A stretch of DNA of 64,000 bases from Fasciolopsis buskii (taxonomy: Eukaryota; Platyhelminthes; Trematoda; Plagiorchiida; Fasciolidae): positions 65,488 through 129,487 of the forward strand of contig LUCM01002860.1 in the NCBI GenBank assembly GCA_008360955.1. The letters run 5' to 3'. The position numbers and the translations under genes are program-made. A model generated the notes under the pieces. That model made no database searches. It had not been told where the DNA came from and was given only the letters and a program-made list of their open reading frames with translations. Shown here one piece after another: positions 59,885-64,000 of this stretch; position 1 is the first letter of the stretch; each line of letters begins with the position of its first letter.

Positions 59885-60665
59885 TCAGAATAATCGGCAA
59901 TCCTCGATTGATCTACGCCACCGGTAACTATTGACAACGTAATCTATCTGAGTCCAGGGCTGTAAAGCCGAAGGAGAACGCCGGGTAAGCCGAAGTCGCT
60001 TTTTATGACAAAAGCTAGTGTCCGCCAGAGACAGCCTGGGGTCACAACAAACCCAAATGATGGGATCGCCGTCGTTGGTCCGATCGGCTGGGACAGAAAA
60101 TCGGCTTCCGATTTGCCGTTCCGTCTTCGCTAAGTACCCAGGCTTAGCGCTAAAATGATTAGCAGCAACCACAACGTCTGCTGAACGTACACTTCGGAGT
60201 AGGCGAGATAACTCCCGATAAAGCTTATTTTTCGACTCAGGGGAGCTGCAGTCAGTGGGAAAACACAGATATGATAAACAAACAACGACGCTCCAGTCGA
60301 CTGCTGTTCACACATACATAGTCACCCAACCTAAAGGACAAAAACGTCTGGTGACTGTATCCCAGTCTAACAGTGTGTGCTTCGCTCACCTGCTCAGAGC
60401 GATCCCAACGTCAGCCTGACCACAAGCGTTTAAAGCCGGATTATCTACCAAACGAAGAGTAAAGCGAGAGAACGAGATTGCATGTGACCTACAAAGAGTG
60501 ATTACGGAAGTGAGATCTAGTATAGAAGTTTTGGAGATAGTATAAATCTACCTTAGAAGTTTCAAGTGTACATGCTAGGGCAAGTTGTTTCCCTATCTGG
60601 TTGGGCGTGCGGACAACTGAGTCAAGCAAACGCTTAGGTTTAAGTAATGCGTCTAAACTATTTCC
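59885..60665 (-). pseudogene. LINE endonuclease domain, copy 2
   Basis: On the - strand the conceptual peptide starts near RTPNQIGKQLALACTLET (about 60640-60587), the beginning of the endonuclease. TDCSSPESKNKLYRELSRLL (about 60258-60200) leads into the VVAANHF segment, where other family members have VVAGDFNAQ, so the conserved GDFN motif is destroyed. TERQIGSRFSVPADRTNDGD, KKRLRLTRRSPSALQPWTQI and YRWRRSIEDCR follow to 59885. Order and content match a LINE endonuclease; the frame shifts several times. Confidence 0.8.
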
Positions 60666-63600
60666 TCGCCTTCCAATAATGATTCCACCAGATAAACCTA
60701 TCGAGCAGCAATTTCTCATGGTGTCCAGCAAGGTCCCTACATCGGAAGAACGGAAATGAGAAAGATTCGCTGAGTAAAAAGTTGGAGATATTCGGGCTAT
60801 CGATAAATTGCGACGGACTTCATTGCAGATAGGGTTTTTCTTTGGGAACCCTAACCGGAGCCTTGTCTCAGAGGTCTCACTCACATTTTAATGGGGCGTT
60901 AATCCAGCATGATGAGTCGGAGCAGGAGCACGCTAATTACTGATCACCCTGCTCGAAGCAGTGTGTATCGCGGTTCTGATTATCCTGCACGACGATCGGT
61001 GGAGTATGGAGTTTACTGTGTCCGTTTTTTGGGCATATACTGATGGGGAGTCCAGTCGCTAGGCATGAGAACGATTAGTATTCCCAATCAAAGCTTTTGG
61101 TATTAACAAGAACCTGTCCGAAGAGCAGCTGGGAGTGGTTTAGTGGAAGCCCATCTACTTGGAGTAATTATGCTTATACTCATTTTTTCCGATTTAGTTG
61201 CCAGCTCAATCAGCCCAAACTCGGAGGACCAGAAGAGTACTTCGTCAGCCCTTTACCCATCGTCTTCCACCCAGGATTTGATCTTCGGCTTGAGATAAGC
61301 CATCATGTGCGGTTCGTTGGGTCAAGGAGACAAGTAGGCAGTCACATCATCGCAAGATGCAGTCTCATTGTGACAGGGAGCCAGTCCAGTCGTGCACGTG
61401 TTGGGAGATCATCGATATTAGCAGTTACTTCCGACTTGGGGCGGACAAGTAATGCATTAGAGGCATGATGAATTAATCGTCGTTCTGTCTCCATTCTTGA
61501 ACTACCGACTAAATTTTACTATGTGCAGAAATTACCACCAATGCCATTACAACTCCCTTGTCACCCCTCAAAGTTCTGAGCTTCGCTCCGGTTTTCGCGA
61601 TTCATGGTAATAGTGCGTGCGCATTGCATCTAGGGCTTTCGTACTCTAAAGTCTTTAGTTTCTGTGTTGATTTTGATAGCACTCATTCTCACGATAATTA
61701 TGAGAACTATGGTGAAAAGAAAAACTACGAAGATATCAGTTGTGCAAATCGGTTCTTCGTATTTTTGCCACTGGAGACTTTGATCCTGCCTGGAGTTCCA
61801 CTTTTCACTCACTCAACAACAATACCAATGTTATTTCATCCGAGGGTTTTGTCAGAAGGATTTTCAAATTCCGATCATTTGTTTCGTTGCTCATCACCAT
61901 AGCGTTTCTTTTAAAATAGTTACATGTTCTGGTCTGTTTTACATCCGGGGAGACATCTGTTGCCGTTAGAGCTCTTGTAACGTTTTTCGCGCGACGGACA
62001 CATGCGATGTCGCCTTGGAAGATTGGTGGTTCGATCTGGGGGCTCTTTTCATCATTTACTTCCCAAGGAACGCAAGCAACCTCCGTCACGCACGCACTGT
62101 TGAATCCGTCTTCTTGAAAATTCTAATGATCTTCATTAGTACGCCGACGTAGCGCATAAATATTCCTACTTTTTGTTTTACACCAACCTGGAAAGTACTT
62201 TTTCCTTTACAATCACTATTCCTAAACCGAAGCGATTCTTTTACTTTTATGGGTTTGTAGCTTTTCAAATGTAAAAGAACCGGATTTAAGTTCATGTGAA
62301 GTGTTCAGAGTTTCAAATGAAGCCACCGGTTATGATGCACTCCAGGACAAAAATACGTGATTTGTCGACCAGCGGCCACCAGTCACTTGTCCACCTAATC
62401 TCTCTACTCCATTGCAACCCACACTCTCAATATCGGCTTGGATCATGGACTGACAGACTCCTTGGTCCTGCAGCGCTTGAGAAAGTCAGTCCCAGGCTGC
62501 AGTATCCGAGACAGAAACAGCCAAGGCAAACTCACCTTGGATTTATTGGTCGGAATAAGGTGATCTGTATGGAGCAGACCAATGGTGACCGGGGATGGCC
62601 ACCGACGAAGCGGTCGCTTAAGGCCTTGAGTAGACTATAACCGACAGGTCTTCAGTAGCGCGATCAATAATTTCACTAAACTTTTTGCTCACGGTGGGCA
62701 TCAGTTAATAACGAAAAATGGATCTTTCGGAATAGTAAAATAGCTTAATTGTGGACCGAAAATTAATTGTTTTTTACAACAGTAATCTAGTGGGACGTGG
62801 AATTATCGTTTCCTAGATAAAAATCAGTAAATAAATAAGTGAAACTAATGAATGAAGTGTGCCGATTTCGTGAATACCCACGTGGATGAGAAATTTGGAT
62901 GTATGCCAGCTATGTTAGACAAAAATGTTTAGCTGCGGAGACTTGAATTGGGCATATTAATTCATGACCTTCTTGGTATAACCAAGCATCATTTGACCGC
63001 GAATCGATCAGTGAGTCTTCAAGAAAAAGGTATTAGATAGTAAATAGGTATCAGTAACTGTCGGAGACGTGCGTTATCGCAAACAATCGATGTTCTCATT
63101 AACAGGAAAAAGTTACCAGGGTACTTTGTACGGATCTCGTCGACCGACGCAGTTAGTCTCTTTTAATATTTCCCGCACTGAGCTGATTCAAACTGATAGT
63201 TGCGCATTTCCTTTCCTTTTTATTAGAACATGGTTTCTTTAGTTTACATATGTTTGCAGTATAGTGCAACTGGATTCGCAACTCAAACCCGGAGAGGGAT
63301 ACAAAGTCGGCAGTAGGTCCGATGAAACAGTCTGATAAATCGATTCCCGGCACCATTGGTGTTCGGACATGCTACCTATTAGCCTTAACACTTCAGCAAT
63401 GGAGATGACTGACCCAAGCATTCTCATTCAGTTATTATACCGGCAACAAAAGGGAATTCGGTGCCAAAAGCAGACCATGTTGGGATAGGGACACAGACAG
63501 GTAAATCTACCTGAAGTGATGATGGCTATTTGGCGAGGGATTCCAAGTTAGCATTGTAACCATAACCTGGACTAAGAGAACCACTGGCCACCGTAACTCA

Positions 63601-64000
63601 GGACTTCACTTAGGATGCGGATAGAGGTATAACCTAAGCACCGTGGTACGAACGGTGCGAAGATGTCTTGCAAATAGCGCCAGTTTGGATGGGGTCGCAA
63701 CGGTTCTTCTGATGATGGGAGAATTATGTGCTCCAGAATTCATACTGTATTGTAACTACACTCTACCAAAAATCCACGAGATCTCAAGCGCCAGAAAACC
63801 ATTACACAGCGCGATACTATCTGCGGACAGCAGAATTCAGTATTTAGTATACGGTTGAAGGTTGCGTATAGTGGATACAAAATTGACCTATCCAGTGAAT
63901 ACCTTCATTTATTCATTTACTCAGGCAGAAAATTAGAAGTATTGAGGACAGAAAAAATCTCGGTTAGGCAACCGAGGTTGGAACTAAAACATGATCACCT
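60666..64000. other. no gene recognised
   Basis: Frames up to about 123 codons (61097-61468; 61558-61902) without motifs. The first 230 bp may still be 5' sequence of LINE copy 2 on the - strand (frame to 60884). No exon, RNA gene or further transposon could be supported. Confidence 0.45.

Larger units (their letters stand above)
56770..60665 (-). mobile_element. decayed non-LTR retrotransposon (LINE copy 2) with nested insertion
   Basis: The same LINE family as 15990-18300, on the opposite strand and more complete at its 5' end. Reading right to left: endonuclease (about 60665-59885), linker and RT N-terminus (about 59750-59440), central RT (about 57830-57044) and RT C-terminus (to about 56770). 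The middle is interrupted by hammerhead element copy B (58745-59180) and by about 0.9 kb of unassigned sequence at 57831-58744. Numerous stops and frameshifts make it non-functional. Confidence 0.8.

Noticed and set aside
60905..60935. ATGATGAGTCGG, considered as a hammerhead core
   Set aside because: Lacks the leading C-T of CTGATGA and no GAAAC strand follows.
1..64000. CRISPR arrays, bacterial operons, ribosome binding sites
   Set aside because: The window is eukaryotic (introns, LINEs, microsatellites); no regularly spaced repeats with unique spacers were seen.
1..64000. tRNA, rRNA or trematode spliced-leader genes
   Set aside because: Box A/B pairs were found but none gave a complete cloverleaf; no spliced-leader-like sequence was noticed on either strand.

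Overview
The window looks like a gene-poor, repeat-rich stretch of a flatworm genome, most likely a digenean fluke. The evidence is decayed non-LTR retrotransposon copies whose conceptual peptides resemble the endonuclease/reverse-transcriptase elements I know from trematodes, a tRNA-like short element carrying a hammerhead ribozyme (a combination known from the schistosome SM-alpha family), spliced genes with a long intron, abundant microsatellites and draft-assembly N gaps. Base composition looks less AT-rich than Schistosoma, which would fit a liver- or lung-fluke type genome, but I did not count it and the species cannot be named.

Only one credible host protein-coding gene is visible: two in-phase exons of a C2H2 zinc-finger protein on the + strand (47924-48709 and 49928-50665) separated by a 1.2-kb intron. 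Its 5' exons were not found. No RNA genes for translation, spliced leader or CRISPR were seen. Almost all other open frames are short chance ORFs.

Layout: 1-560 holds a hammerhead/tRNA-like element (copy A) with inverted arms. 3303-5711 and 8409-11386 are two exact direct duplications, each split by an N gap, almost certainly assembly artefacts. 15990-18300 is a dead LINE on the + strand. 22785-22985 is a TA array containing a 100-N gap. 25690-26350 is a second, more degraded LINE relic. 29912-32588 and 39772-42449 form a 2.68-kb, near-identical inverted repeat with a 7.2-kb spacer. 37690-39160 holds three copies of a small SINE-like repeat. 47924-50665 is the zinc-finger gene. 56770-60665 is a second copy of the first LINE family on the - strand, with hammerhead element copy B (58745-59180) lying inside it.

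The strongest finds are (i) the two hammerhead-bearing tRNA-like elements flanked by inverted arms, in which one arm of copy A is the reverse complement of the 3' half of the ribozyme plus the tail; (ii) a 706-bp near-identical tract shared in inverted orientation by two LINE copies that are strongly diverged on both sides of it, including the same broken catalytic motif; and (iii) the large inverted repeat. All folding, identity and copy-number statements come from reading by eye; none was computed.
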